NCBI GenBank assembly: GCA_023846275.1
Contig: CM043869.1
Span: forward strand, 41,566,737 to 41,630,736
Direction: 5' to 3'
DNA from: Vanilla planifolia
Lineage: Eukaryota; Streptophyta; Magnoliopsida; Asparagales; Orchidaceae
Length of the DNA stretch: 64,000 nt
Part shown: positions 23,801-39,564 of the stretch, piece by piece
Position numbering within the stretch: the first letter of the stretch is position 1
Layout: the number at the start of each line of letters is the position of its first letter
The notes under the pieces: generated by a model
What the model saw: the letters and a program-made list of their open reading frames with translations, nothing else
Told to the model about the DNA's origin: nothing
Database searches by the model: none
Translations under genes and position numbers: made by a program

Positions 23801-26800
23801 ATTATTTGATAATTTGACAAGGAGTGAAATGGAGAACGAACACTAGAAACCTTTAAGTACTCATAAGATTGGATCAACAACCTATTTAATATTTTTTTCA
23901 TAAGCAAATCATAATCTCTATGTATTCATCAAATAAAAGTATTCTAATAAGCTTATCATATATTTTCTAAATAAAAGCAAAAATAACAATTTAATAACAA
24001 TATAAAGTAAATTAAATATTATTTTTAAATAAAATCAAATATTGTAAAATATTTTTTGATGTAAAAAGAGGTTAATAGTAAAACAATTTCACTCTCCCTT
24101 GAAGCGTGATGCCACCTTGTCTTCTAATTTTAGTTTTTAAAATTCTTTCATATATGATTCTCATGGTAAATTATCTTAAACCATGTTTAGCCATACAAAC
24201 TCATAAATAAAATAGAAAATCCTTTATAAGATGTTATAATAAAACATATCAAGACAAAGCTCAAGTTCTTTATTTTATTTCACATGAGTGTTCTTACAAA
24301 GTTTTAAAGCTTAACTATAGTTCACAAACATCAAGTAAAAGTGAGCATATGTTTAGTACCATATTGTAAGTTTAGAATAATGTTAAAATTTTAATATATG
24401 ATTATTATGATAGTGAAACTGAAACTAATAATAATACTTTTTACTATTATTTAAACTTTAATTTTTGTCAAATAGATCCAAAATTTTAAAATTTAAATGG
24501 CAAAAGTTTTTCTTAATAATCTTTATATTTATTTTATATAAACATTTATATTTCCAATTCACGATATTATTACAAGTGAAATAACTACAGTCCAACCATA
24601 TAGATATTACAAAATTCATATTATTATAGCCATCATCTTGCATATCAGATTAAAAATGCAAATAAAAACTATACATATCTCATATCCAGATAAAGGACTA
24701 CATAATAAGAGCATCTATAAATTATAACTAATATAATAATATCAAAACTAAAAAAATACTCTTATACAACTACCACATAGATATACAACAAGCTCCCTTA
24801 TAGAACATTTCTCACAGAGCTATTTAATATAACATCGTCGCACACTTAGGAATTCATATTAAAACTTTTTAAAAAATGAGCATAATATGCTCAACAAACA
24901 AACTACTATATATAAGTAATAAAATAATATGAAAATTTAGTATAAAGTTGATAAATAAATAAAGTATTAAATAAAATAATGTAGGACAACTTTAAAATAT
25001 ATGAAACACTTGAACTAATTAATATATGCTCATATGTATCGTACTCATTTATGTGCATAATTATCATATAGTACTTGAAACAGTGGCTAGTAGTATATCA
25101 AGAAGAAGATCAATCCTATCATTTGTTTGGAGAATAACCTTTATAACTTTATGACATTATTTGCCTTGTTAGCGTCTAAATTATGATGCCACTCCATAGT
25201 TCCATTGTGCTCCTGAGCCCTACCCTTTTGTCATTTTTGTCATCTTTACATTACAACTGTCATTATTGTTAAGACCCAATCACACAACCACAAGCACAAA
25301 AAATGAACATAGGATTGGAGGAGGCTTAACTTTATTTGAGAAGGTATTGATGAGAGTTGATGATTAGATTTGAGACAATGATGATAACAATGGTGATAAT
25401 TACATGATATTAAATGGAGATAGATAGAGTAGAGAAGAGGAAATGTTGCACAAATATTTGATTTTATTGAAGTTTATATAGCAAAATTTATTTCCATAAA
25501 ATGTAACAGAAAGATCAAAATATCTTCATTGAACCATTTTCAATAAGTTTTTTTCTGCTAATGAAAACTAGAATTTGCTAAAAAAAGATGGTGGTCAACA
25601 ATAACAAAAATATTTGTTAAGTTTAAGAGTGATTCTTTTACAACTGTTCATCTTTTTTCTTGGTGTTAAACATGGCTTATTATGATATGTTGTTTCATTA
25701 AACTTATATTATGTTCATATCAATAAAAATAAAACACAAGAATTACAAAAAACTAAAAAGAAAAGAAATATATTTTTTTTGAAAGTTGAGAATTGTCTTA
25801 TTTTACCCTTTTTTTATAGAGTTTGGATGCACAATATTTTATTTTTCATATAATACTTGAGTTTTGACCAAAAAAAATTCATATCACAAAAATCTAACTA
25901 CAAGGGCCCATCCACATATGTGTGAGTAGCTACATGCATGTGAACGATCATACAACCAGCATTGTACACATGTGTTGACAGTGCCTAGCCATATTGCACA
26001 TTTCTTGTGGCACAATGGATAACGCGTGCACATATTGCAAGTGAAAGGTGGATATACCCACTATAGCACATGCCCTGCACTTCCGGTGATCTTGTGTTGT
26101 GCTATCTCGTATGCTTGCTAGTGCCCTTATGTGCAGTTCTCACTATATTACATTGCTTATTGATTTTTTTTGTGCTTTTTGTCTAATCTTTTGATTTTTT
26201 TAATTATGAATTGTTTGATGATTAAATGAACTTATAATTGAAGTTTTGATAATTTACAAATGTTTTTTATAAGAAAAATTGTAAGACTAATTAGATTAAT
26301 AAATATGTTATGTCAAGGTAATTGATTATACTTGAGGGTATGTCTCTCCTTATCAAGTTGCTTGATGTCCTTGAGTGAGATGTAGTGTATGAGCTTTCTT
26401 GCTTTTATGGTATTTTAGATTACATCTTAATTTTAAACAAAAAGTCATCATCAAAATCAAGTTAATTATAATATAGTTAATTAATATTACAAAGAATCAT
26501 TTTGAATGTTGTTATTTTATGAAAAAAAAAAGACTAGGTAAAGATATGAATAGATATATAAAAAAAAAGAGATAAAAAATAATGAGAAAACATACATAAC
26601 AAAAAACAAGAGGTTTAAGGATTATGGAAGTAAAAGCTTTAAAAGGATAATATATAGAAAAGATAAAAATAAATTTAAAATATATAGAGATAAGGACTTG
26701 AGAAAGTTATGAATAAATTAAATTTTTTTCTCCATTTTAATATAAAAAAGGTAAGTCTTTCATTTTAAATATTTGATGTTTTTTTATTTTTTTGAATATC

Positions 26801-27163
26801 TATTACTCTTTTTAATTATATGTAAATTTATATAAATTCAATTAAAACATACTTTTTTAAATTAAAATATTAAATATATATTGTTCATATAATTAATATT
26901 ATAGTCTATATATTTTAATAAGATTTTATGAACTAAATTAATTACAAGAACCATCTTGTCAATATTCAAGACAAATTAAAGTAACATTGATTCCATACAT
27001 TTTTTTATATAATAAGATGATTGTTAATTTCTCCTAATATCAATTATATATGAATATATGAACTTGACAAATATTTTAAAACAGTACTTAAAAAGTTTTT
27101 ATAAAAAATAAAAAATAAAAAAATATATTTCTTTTAAATTTGAAATATTAAAAGATAAAGGTG
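20802..27163. other. Long AT-rich intergenic region
   Basis: About 6.4 kb separate CRK-A from CRK-B. It is very AT-rich with no supported gene. A moderately GC segment at about 22.5-23.2 kb and another at about 25.9-26.15 kb may be transposon fragments, but I see no terminal repeats or coding motifs in them. No RNA gene was recognised. Confidence 0.5.
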
Positions 27164-27254
27164 TATAAATAGAGTCATTGTACTTTCTTCTAACGCAGGG
27201 CAAGATGTGCGTGAGGAAATTATTATTTATGTTTTTAATAATAATTTCTTTTGA

Positions 27255-27383
27255 AGTCAAAGAAAATATTGACGACATGTGGAGAAAGCACTGATATGCT
27301 GATGGATCGGCTTGTAGCGACATAAAGGACTATGTGATTTAAATAACAAATTTGACTTTGTCAATATTTCACTCATATTGACT
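27255..27383 (+). promoter_or_regulatory. W-box cluster upstream of CRK-B
   Basis: Four WRKY-type cores occur within 130 bp: AGTCAA (27255, minus orientation), TTGACG (27269), TTGACT (27352) and TTGACT (27378). They end 125 nt before the CRK-B ATG. WRKY factors are known regulators of several CRK genes. A TATAAATAG lies farther upstream at 27164; if that is the true TATA box, these sites fall in the 5' UTR. Confidence 0.45.
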
Positions 27384-27508
27384 TTGCATGGAATTGTCTG
27401 ACGTGATTCCTCTCTCTTCCTGGCCAACGCCGTCTCCTTTCCAAGTTTTGGATTTAGGTCGGTTTGAAATGCTGCCAACGGCAATCGTTGCAATATTCCC
27501 GCTACGAA

Positions 27509-28375
27509 ATGACGCTTCACTTGCAATCACTTGTCTCCCTCCTCCTTCCCGTACAAATCGTTCTCGTCCTCCTTACAAGTGCAACTGCTTATTCTTATCA
27601 AAACGTCCTGGTCTTTTGCATAGGAGACGGCTACTCTTCCCCTGGCCCTTTCGAAACCAGCCTCGATCGTCTGCTTGACAACCTCACCCTATCGGTCTCC
27701 AACTCGCCTTCTCTATTTATGAGCGTTAGCGGCTACGTCGGCTCCTCTTCCTCTCAGATCTTTGCCCTTGCACAGTGCCGCCCGGGTTCCCCAATTCTCA
27801 GCTGCACTCATTGCCTCATGGTATCGGTCTCCGCCATTAGAAATTCCAGTTACGGCGGCTGCGGCCTGCTCTCTTCGGCCGCCGCGGTCTTCGACTTGTG
27901 CTTCATCCGCTATTCCGACCAGCCCGTTTTTGGTACACCGGACTACACCTACAGGCGGGCTATTATGAGTACCGATACGACTGCTTATTCAAAGCAGTTC
28001 AGTTATCTTGTTGGGGACCTATTGTGGAGGCTCTCGAAGGAAGCCGCTGCGCGCGCTTCCAGGTTCGCTGTGGGGGTGACGGACACCAATTTGCAGCACG
28101 AACCGAGCATCTATGGGTTGGCGTGGTGCACGGGGGACCTTTCCTCCGGCGACTGCGGGATTTGCTTGCCGATGGCAATGGACGGCCTCGACTTTCTGAG
28201 GATTGGTGGGCGCAGTGCTTTTGTCGGTTGCCTCTTGATGTATGATATCAAAGTCTTCTTTGACATGTCTTTCCTCAATTCAACCACATCAGGGAGGCCT
28301 ATTGATCACGCTGGAGGCAATGCCAACGGCACCAGGGGCAAAGGTGAGCTGTTACTCTTTGAGCCATTTATTTAG
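27509..28375 (+). CDS. CRK-B: DUF26 ectodomain exon without membrane or kinase exons
   Basis: The frame starts at the ATG at 27509 with a hydrophobic leader (LVSLLLPVQIVLVLLTSATA). Two DUF26 domains follow, with CRPGSPILSCTHC and CTGDLSSGDCGIC (C-X8-C-X2-C). A consensus donor AAAG|GTGAGC ends the exon at 28343 (835 nt, phase 1). Without splicing the frame ends at a TAG at 28375, nine codons on. No membrane or kinase exon follows before CRK-C at 30304. It could be a secreted Cys-rich repeat protein (CRRSP), a truncated tandem copy of CRK-C exon 1, or an alternative first exon splicing to the CRK-C exon 2 acceptor (32964), which has the right phase. It is closest to CRK-C, sharing e.g. QIVLVL, GYSSP/NYSSP and RYSDQ. 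Confidence 0.75.
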   Translation: MTLHLQSLVSLLLPVQIVLVLLTSATAYSYQNVLVFCIGDGYSSPGPFETSLDRLLDNLTLSVSNSPSLFMSVSGYVGSSSSQIFALAQCRPGSPILSCTHCLMVSVSAIRNSSYGGCGLLSSAAAVFDLCFIRYSDQPVFGTPDYTYRRAIMSTDTTAYSKQFSYLVGDLLWRLSKEAAARASRFAVGVTDTNLQHEPSIYGLAWCTGDLSSGDCGICLPMAMDGLDFLRIGGRSAFVGCLLMYDIKVFFDMSFLNSTTSGRPIDHAGGNANGTRGKGELLLFEPFI

Positions 28376-30303
28376 GGTGACATTATTAGATCTTTGAAAC
28401 ATCAATTTGTATCATACTGCTTTGCTAATAATCTCTCTGATGTTCTACGTTCGCTTGATATGAGTATGTTAGAAAATGAATTTTATTGTATATATATTAT
28501 TTAGATAATTAATTTTATTATAGTCAAAGTTGAGTATGAGTAATATAGCTAATCAAAATTAGTTATGATTTATGGCTTTATGACAGTAATGATCCATTTT
28601 AGTTAAATCATTATTTATAATGACTTAATTATGATCAAAGTTAGTTTAATTTTATTTTCATCGAGATTGTTTGAAATTTAGATTTTAAAACTCTAATATT
28701 AAATAGTTTGTGTTAAAAATTGATTAATCTAGGTTTCAAAAATGATTAATTTAGGTTTTGAGCCAAATTGATCATTGGTTTGTCTTAGGTCAATTCTTAT
28801 TGGAATCATCAATGGTATGAATCAATTTCATGTGAAAAAGCAAATCATCCCTGTCCATGGGATGTGCACCATAATCAATATTTGCTCATTTTTAAGGCCA
28901 AGGCAAAAAATGCAACTCTCTAACTAAAGCATATCAATAACCTAGTTAAATATTTATGAGGGTAATTTTTTTTTTTTTTATGAATTCTAAAATCTTAATG
29001 AAATTGTGATGTTATAATATTTAGTTTAGTACTATTGTTTTATAAAATTAGAACATATTTTTATTATATGTTTAAAAAATAAGGATTTCAAATTTTTTTT
29101 TTTTGATGAATTGAATTTAATCATAATTTGAGTTGCTTTTGAATTACAAGATGCTGTTTTAAAACATAAATATCCATCATAAAAACTACAAAAAAAATTG
29201 TCTTTTTAATCAATTGTTAGTACACTACATTAACTTTGACATTCAATGAATCTATCATATCTTTTTTCTCTTTCAAAAAATATTATTAATCCATTGTGCT
29301 CTCAATTTCTCAAATTGCATTTTCTTTAATATTTGTCATCACTTTTTTATTAGTTTTGTGAGCTTTCAATGAGGGGAGTGTCAAGAAGCATTGGAATATA
29401 ACAAGCATGGGATAGTGTGAAAAACTATATGATGAAAGTAGAGAGAGAATATAGATAACGATTTTTAGAAAAAGAAATAAATTATTGAGAGGAAGATTGA
29501 GAGAGAAGTAAAGAACAAAAATTCTAAAAATAAAAAAAAAAAGCTAGACAAAGAGAAAAAGAAATAAGACAAATAAAAAATAACTAATACAATATTAGTG
29601 AGAGAGAGAGAGAAGGAGAGAAGAGTAAATAAATATTTTGTTTTATTTTTAATGAACTTTATTTTTTTTATTATTTACATATTTATTTAATTAAAGATAG
29701 AATTAAGCAAATTTTTATGAACCAGAGTTATAATAATCTCGGCATTCTAGAGTGAAGACTTCTTTTCTCAATAACTATCAAAGATAATGGCTTAACTAAC
29801 AAATATATTAATTATTTTTTCTATTATAATTTAATTTACGATGGTGTTGTTGGAATTTTTTATTTTCCTTTCATTTATTATCTTCATAAAGTTTAGGTTG
29901 CGATTCATATCTTCTGTTGATTCAAACGTCCAAATGTACAAAGTCTGGAAAGGACGTCGGACCGCACGAATCGTACGTCCGCCATCTGGAGCAAGCCGGT
30001 GATTCTAATGGGTTAGCAGGTCATGATCGGAAAAGACCTGAATTTATATTCTATGATTTTAGTGATAATAAATATATTACGCCGGACATAATGGACCCGA
30101 TGGACAGCCGTAAAATATATTATCCTTTATAATAACTTTTCTTCTGTTCATTGTAGCAAGCCATGCACTTGTTTTGGGGACGGGCGGTGAATGACTAATT
30201 TATCATGCCGCTGTTCCTCTTTCTTCTCCGCAGCCGGCGTCTACGCTCGTTCGTAGTGTTCAAAATCCCGCGATGGCAATTTTAGTGGTGCTCTCGTACG
30301 GGA
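28376..30303. other. Region between CRK-B and CRK-C
   Basis: Mostly AT-rich, with a (GA)n run at about 29598-29612. The last ~400 bp have higher GC and hold the CRK-C promoter and 5' UTR. No membrane or kinase exon was found here. The open frame at 29917-30132 has no recognisable domain. Confidence 0.5.
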
Positions 30304-35238
<4,935 letters not shown>

Positions 35239-38081
35239 TTCAGTTTGTATAGTTTCGATTTTCTAAAGAATGCCTAATTAAAACAAGAGTGGTTTTCCTT
35301 TTTTTATTACGATTCTCTGCTCACGTAGAGCATTTGTTGCAATTCTTCTATAAATATGTTGAAGGGTTGAACTATTTTTGTCTGAGCTAATCTGATCCCT
35401 TGGGAGGAACTCAGTGGCATGTGACGATCGCGTGTCTGACGCTTGGATTGTGAGTTATGAGAATGGTGGGTAGATTTGTAATGAGTTTTGTAAAGCGTTG
35501 TTGATAAGAATGGTTTGTTTGGAAATTTAATTATGGAAATTGCCATCGAAATATTTTTAGATGGTTTTTTGAGTAATTAATAAAATGATTTTTATGTCAA
35601 AATATAGTTTGGTGTAAAGACAGTACTTTAGATTGTAAAATCATGCTTTCTTTTTAAAAACGCGATGTTTTCATGCGAGCAGGTGCCTGAGCTAAACGAG
35701 CATTTCGTCGAGCCCAAGAAAAAAATAATAATATAAAATCAATAGCTGTATGATAACATATTTTTATTTTTATAATCAAATTGAATAATTTAAGAAAAAA
35801 GTATGTTATATTATCCATAACTTTTTATTTTATTTTCTTATTGTAGTTCACTCGAAATAAAAATATTCTAAAAACAGTTTGCCGATTCTATAATTAACAT
35901 CATCAACAATTAAAAGTGTTGTGAATGAGCAAAGAGTGTGAGGAGTTCTCATAGCAAAAAAAAAAAAAAAAAAAAAACTTTTATATAAAACTATTTATCA
36001 CATCGTATTACTCACATTACATGTAATTGTAAACAATATTGCCCTCTCTTCTGACTTCCTCTTCGGAGATGAAAAAAAATGTATGATTTGTAAAATACCT
36101 CATATTATGTTAATTTATAAAATAGATTGCCTTTATCCAACTAATAATAAAAGTTCATCTTCTTTAAAAATATTTTTTAAAATTTTAATTATGCAGTGTT
36201 TATAAATGATTAATTATGAAAATTCAGGATGAGCAAGAATTAATCTTCGATTTTTTTTCCTTTTCATCGTTATCTTTCAAACATCCCCACTCGACGTCCA
36301 AACGTACCCATTTAACTGCGTGACAAAAATATAATACGAGAAATATCTTTTAACTTTAGCCAAACTTTTTTCATCTGGAAAATACTGTAAAGAAAATAGA
36401 AAAAAATTCCATCAGCATTTGAATTTAATCAAATCCGATCTTTATTCTGGCGAATTTGATTAAAAAAAAATGTATTAATTTAAAAGATTATTACTTCGAC
36501 ACCTTTCTCATTCCTTATGTAACTCTCATGCAAAATAATAATTAAATATAATTTCTATTTTCTCATCTTTTTTAATACATTTTTATAAATACAACTATGA
36601 CGCCGTTTATGCTCGTCTTCCTAAAAGGTTTGTTTTCTGGGTCACTACTTTTGACGATCGTTAGTCACCGCTTCAACTTCGTCAATATCTCATCTGATTG
36701 ATTCCAAATCATTTGTCAGTTGACCTTCTTTGTTTCATTTGGTTTAGTTAGTTATTGCTACCGAAAAGTTGACATGAGTTATTGTGTGATGAGCTTTGGT
36801 TGGCTTGAAGGCTTGGCCAACCTGAAACTTAATCAAGCATGGGCACGAGTACTGCTAGCTCAAATCTCCCATTAATCAAGCAAGTCTAATCTAATTAGAG
36901 AAAGAAATTATTTACTTTATGGATACAATGATGGTGCATTCTTAGGATTAAGAATCCTCTAAAACAATTTTTCATTCATTTTAACTCCAATTTTTTGTTA
37001 AACAAGTTATGTTAACAATGTCTAATATAGTTTTAAATGAAATAATCAATAATTTTAAATTTTAAATTTATTAAAAAACCCATTTTATAAAAATCCAAGC
37101 AAAGTTTTTAATTTATATTATAAGATTAAACTAAATCTCATTTATATTTTTTTACATAATATGAAATATATTAAATAAGACTTAAGTTTTCTAGATTTTT
37201 TTAGCATTTATATATTATCTTAAATTACAAATGTGTTTGTATATACTTTGTAAGTTCCAAAATATTTTCAAAAAAAAAAAACACAAAAAATAATTTTAGT
37301 GTTATTTTTCTTAAAAAAGAAAAATTAATGAAACTGTTGATTAGGTTTTTAATAACTTGTGAATTTAAAAAACTTTTAGAGATTTTTTTAAAAGCAGAGC
37401 TTTTAAAAACTTGTTTATATTATCATTCAAATTAATTTTTGCCTTTAATAACTTAAACAATTGGATCGATTCAATTAGGTAAACAAGCTAATTGATCATA
37501 GGCTAGCTTATCTCTCCATTTAAATGGGGCAAATGGAGAAAGGCATGGGATTTTTGTGCCTTTATCATCCCAAGTCAAAACTATAGGGACAATATTGGTG
37601 TATGATAATACATTGCCTACATTATCATCATGTAAGAGTAGCAACACGAAGAGGATTAGGTGATCATTGATTTTGAGACAAGCAATTGCACTTTGATACA
37701 TGAGGGAAGGAGTGTTGGCAGTATCTTGTCTCAATGGCATTAGGGAGTTACAAAACAATCGTCATGACTGACCATTTTGTTTATAACTAGGCTATTTATG
37801 TATTGAGTAGATAATGACTAATTTAAATAGAATTAAAACTACGTACTTTTAAAATCGTTATGAATGGTAGCATGAAAATAGTTATTTTTTTTAATTTTTT
37901 ATAGACTAACCTAATATAAATAAGTTCATTATATTTGAAATTTGATTTAGATGTTGGACTATTTATAGTATCAATAGAGTATTTTTGTGATTTTAATTGT
38001 TTGTGATATATAAGTTTTAGTTGATTTAATATATTGGATTTAATTATATATATCATGCAATTGTTTGAATTTCGCATATGC
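35239..38081. other. Region between CRK-C and the Ty3 element
   Basis: AT-rich, with a long poly-A at about 35951-35978. A minus-strand open frame at 37471-37758 has protein-like composition but no known domain. No gene is supported. Confidence 0.5.
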
Positions 38082-38086
38082 TCATT
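38082..38086. repeat. Target site duplication, left copy (TCATT)
   Basis: TCATT directly precedes the 5' LTR (TGGTGCGG..) and recurs at 45528-45532 directly after the 3' LTR (..CCGGCATCA). A 5-bp duplication is normal for Ty3 integrases and confirms the element ends. Confidence 0.9.
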
Positions 38087-39410
38087 TGGTGCGGACACCA
38101 GTTACATTCGAGACTTTCGACGCGCCCAATCCCGTCAGGCACGATATAGCTCGAGGGATTTATTTTTGTGCAGGGTCAATTTGGAGCTCGAAAATAAAAT
38201 CTATGCTCAAAAACGGACTTTTAAAACATTCAAGACGCTCACCGGCGACTCAGGTCCCACCGCCCCGCCGAACGCCGTCCGTCCGCCGCCGTCCGCTGGC
38301 AGTCCGCCGCCCGCAGCCCAACAGCCGCTCCGCAGGCGCGCGCGCTCAGCCAAGACCACGGCGCGCCCCCGCGCGCGGGTACCGCACCATCGGCGCGACG
38401 GCCCCTGCGGGCCGCCAGCAACCCGTCCGCCTCCGATCGGGTCACCGCGGTCGGTATCGGGTCCGCCCGTCCCGATTATGCTTTCGGGTCACCCGCCCGC
38501 CCTCGCGGGTCGGCGCGACCCGAACTCCGCCGCACCCGCCTACGCCGCGCCGAAAGCGCCGACAGCAGTGCCCATACGCGCGGCGCACGTGCGACAGCTC
38601 AACAGTCCCCTTGCAAGTTCTAATTGAGTTTGGGAACAGCTTATTTTAAGGCTTTTATGTATTTTTGTACCCTTAGGCTCCCTATAAAAGGGGAGGCCTA
38701 CCCTTATGTTTAGAATATGCTTAGTGAATGAGAATTTGTGTTTTCTTGCATCTTGTTGAGAGCTCAAGTGTGAGTGCATCAAGAACTTCGACGTGCTGAT
38801 TCGTCGAGGCTCCGATACTGGAAGGAGGGGTGTGAGGCCCAAGCGGTGAGACGCCGTGCCAGTCCATCAACCATTCTGAAGGAATTTCTTCGCGCATCAC
38901 CCACGAAACGCAAGTCAACTTCCGTACTAACGGTACGCTCGGAAACTTCCCGCCACTTCCCTTACTTGACGTGTTTCCTTTGCGGATTTTGGATTTCCTC
39001 GCTGTTCACTTTCCTACTATCCGATTTTCTTCGTTGCCTCTGGTTCACTCTTTTCGCGTACAACTTACTTCGTTATCCTCGAAACTAGTGTTGATTAGTT
39101 CGATCATCCGACTCTTAATTCTGTGTTGAGCGATCTTTCAAAATTTTATTTTTCGAGATCGATATTATTAACCCATCTCGAGTACCCCGTGTCTGCGTCG
39201 TCGAGAGGTAGCGGGCCTAGCATACGGAGCAACCTCTGTGTTGCCCACGGTCCCCTCTTGGCTAGGATCGCCTTGGACGGGTGTCTCAAGCGTGTTACCT
39301 TTTTCGAAATTTCACGTAATTTCCCACAAGTTTTCTTTATTTCCCTAAAAGTTTGCAGGTTAATCGCTTGTATTGCTCAATAAACAAAAGCTTAAATCCG
39401 TCCGGCATCA
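38087..39410 (+). repeat. 5' LTR of the Ty3 chromovirus
   Basis: 1324 bp, TG...CA ends, nearly identical to 44200-45527. It opens with TGGTGcggaCACCA, a short inverted repeat. A very GC-rich block at about 38238-38600 is followed by a TATA box at 38683-38690 and an AATAAA near 39380. Open frames within it are not conserved past the GC block, so they are not treated as genes. Confidence 0.95.
38683..38690 (+). promoter_or_regulatory. TATA box of the 5' LTR
   Basis: TATAAAAG stands in the LTR just after the GC-rich block and is repeated in the 3' LTR at 44800-44807. Transcription would start about 30 bp downstream, defining the U3/R border. Confidence 0.7.
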
Positions 39411-39413
39411 AAT

Positions 39414-39428
39414 TGGTATCAGAGCACG
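39414..39428 (+). other. Primer binding site (initiator tRNA-Met)
   Basis: TGGTATCAGAGC lies three bases after the 5' LTR end. It is the usual plant tRNA-iMet complement that primes minus-strand DNA synthesis in LTR retrotransposons. Confidence 0.9.
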
Positions 39429-39564
39429 GTTGTGCTAGTGCATCGCTGACGGCCAAAACTGAATTGCTATTTCTTTTATTTTGCTTGAAATTAAAGTTTT
39501 ATTAAAATCCAAAAAAAAAAAAGTGAGAGTAAAGAGTAGTTTTGTTTTTGGGCACACACAATAC

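Noticed and set aside
26021..26060. tRNA-like wording (cacaatggataacgcg)
   Set aside because: No acceptor or T-arm partners could be found.
29917..30132. Open frame before CRK-C
   Set aside because: No domain, no splice context and low-complexity flanks; it falls in the likely promoter region.
27509..30303. CRK-B as a complete receptor kinase
   Set aside because: No membrane helix exon or kinase motif (GxGxxG, HRD, DFG) occurs between 28344 and 30303.
37471..37758. Minus-strand open frame left of the Ty3 element
   Set aside because: No recognisable domain and no splice or promoter context.
38065..38649. Long open frames in the 5' LTR GC block (and matching ones in the 3' LTR)
   Set aside because: They are by-products of stop-poor GC-rich DNA. 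The frame is not conserved between the two LTRs because of a 4-bp indel.
38774..39383. Open frames in the LTR R/U5 part
   Set aside because: They occur on both strands and in both LTRs, show no domain, and fall in untranslated LTR sequence.
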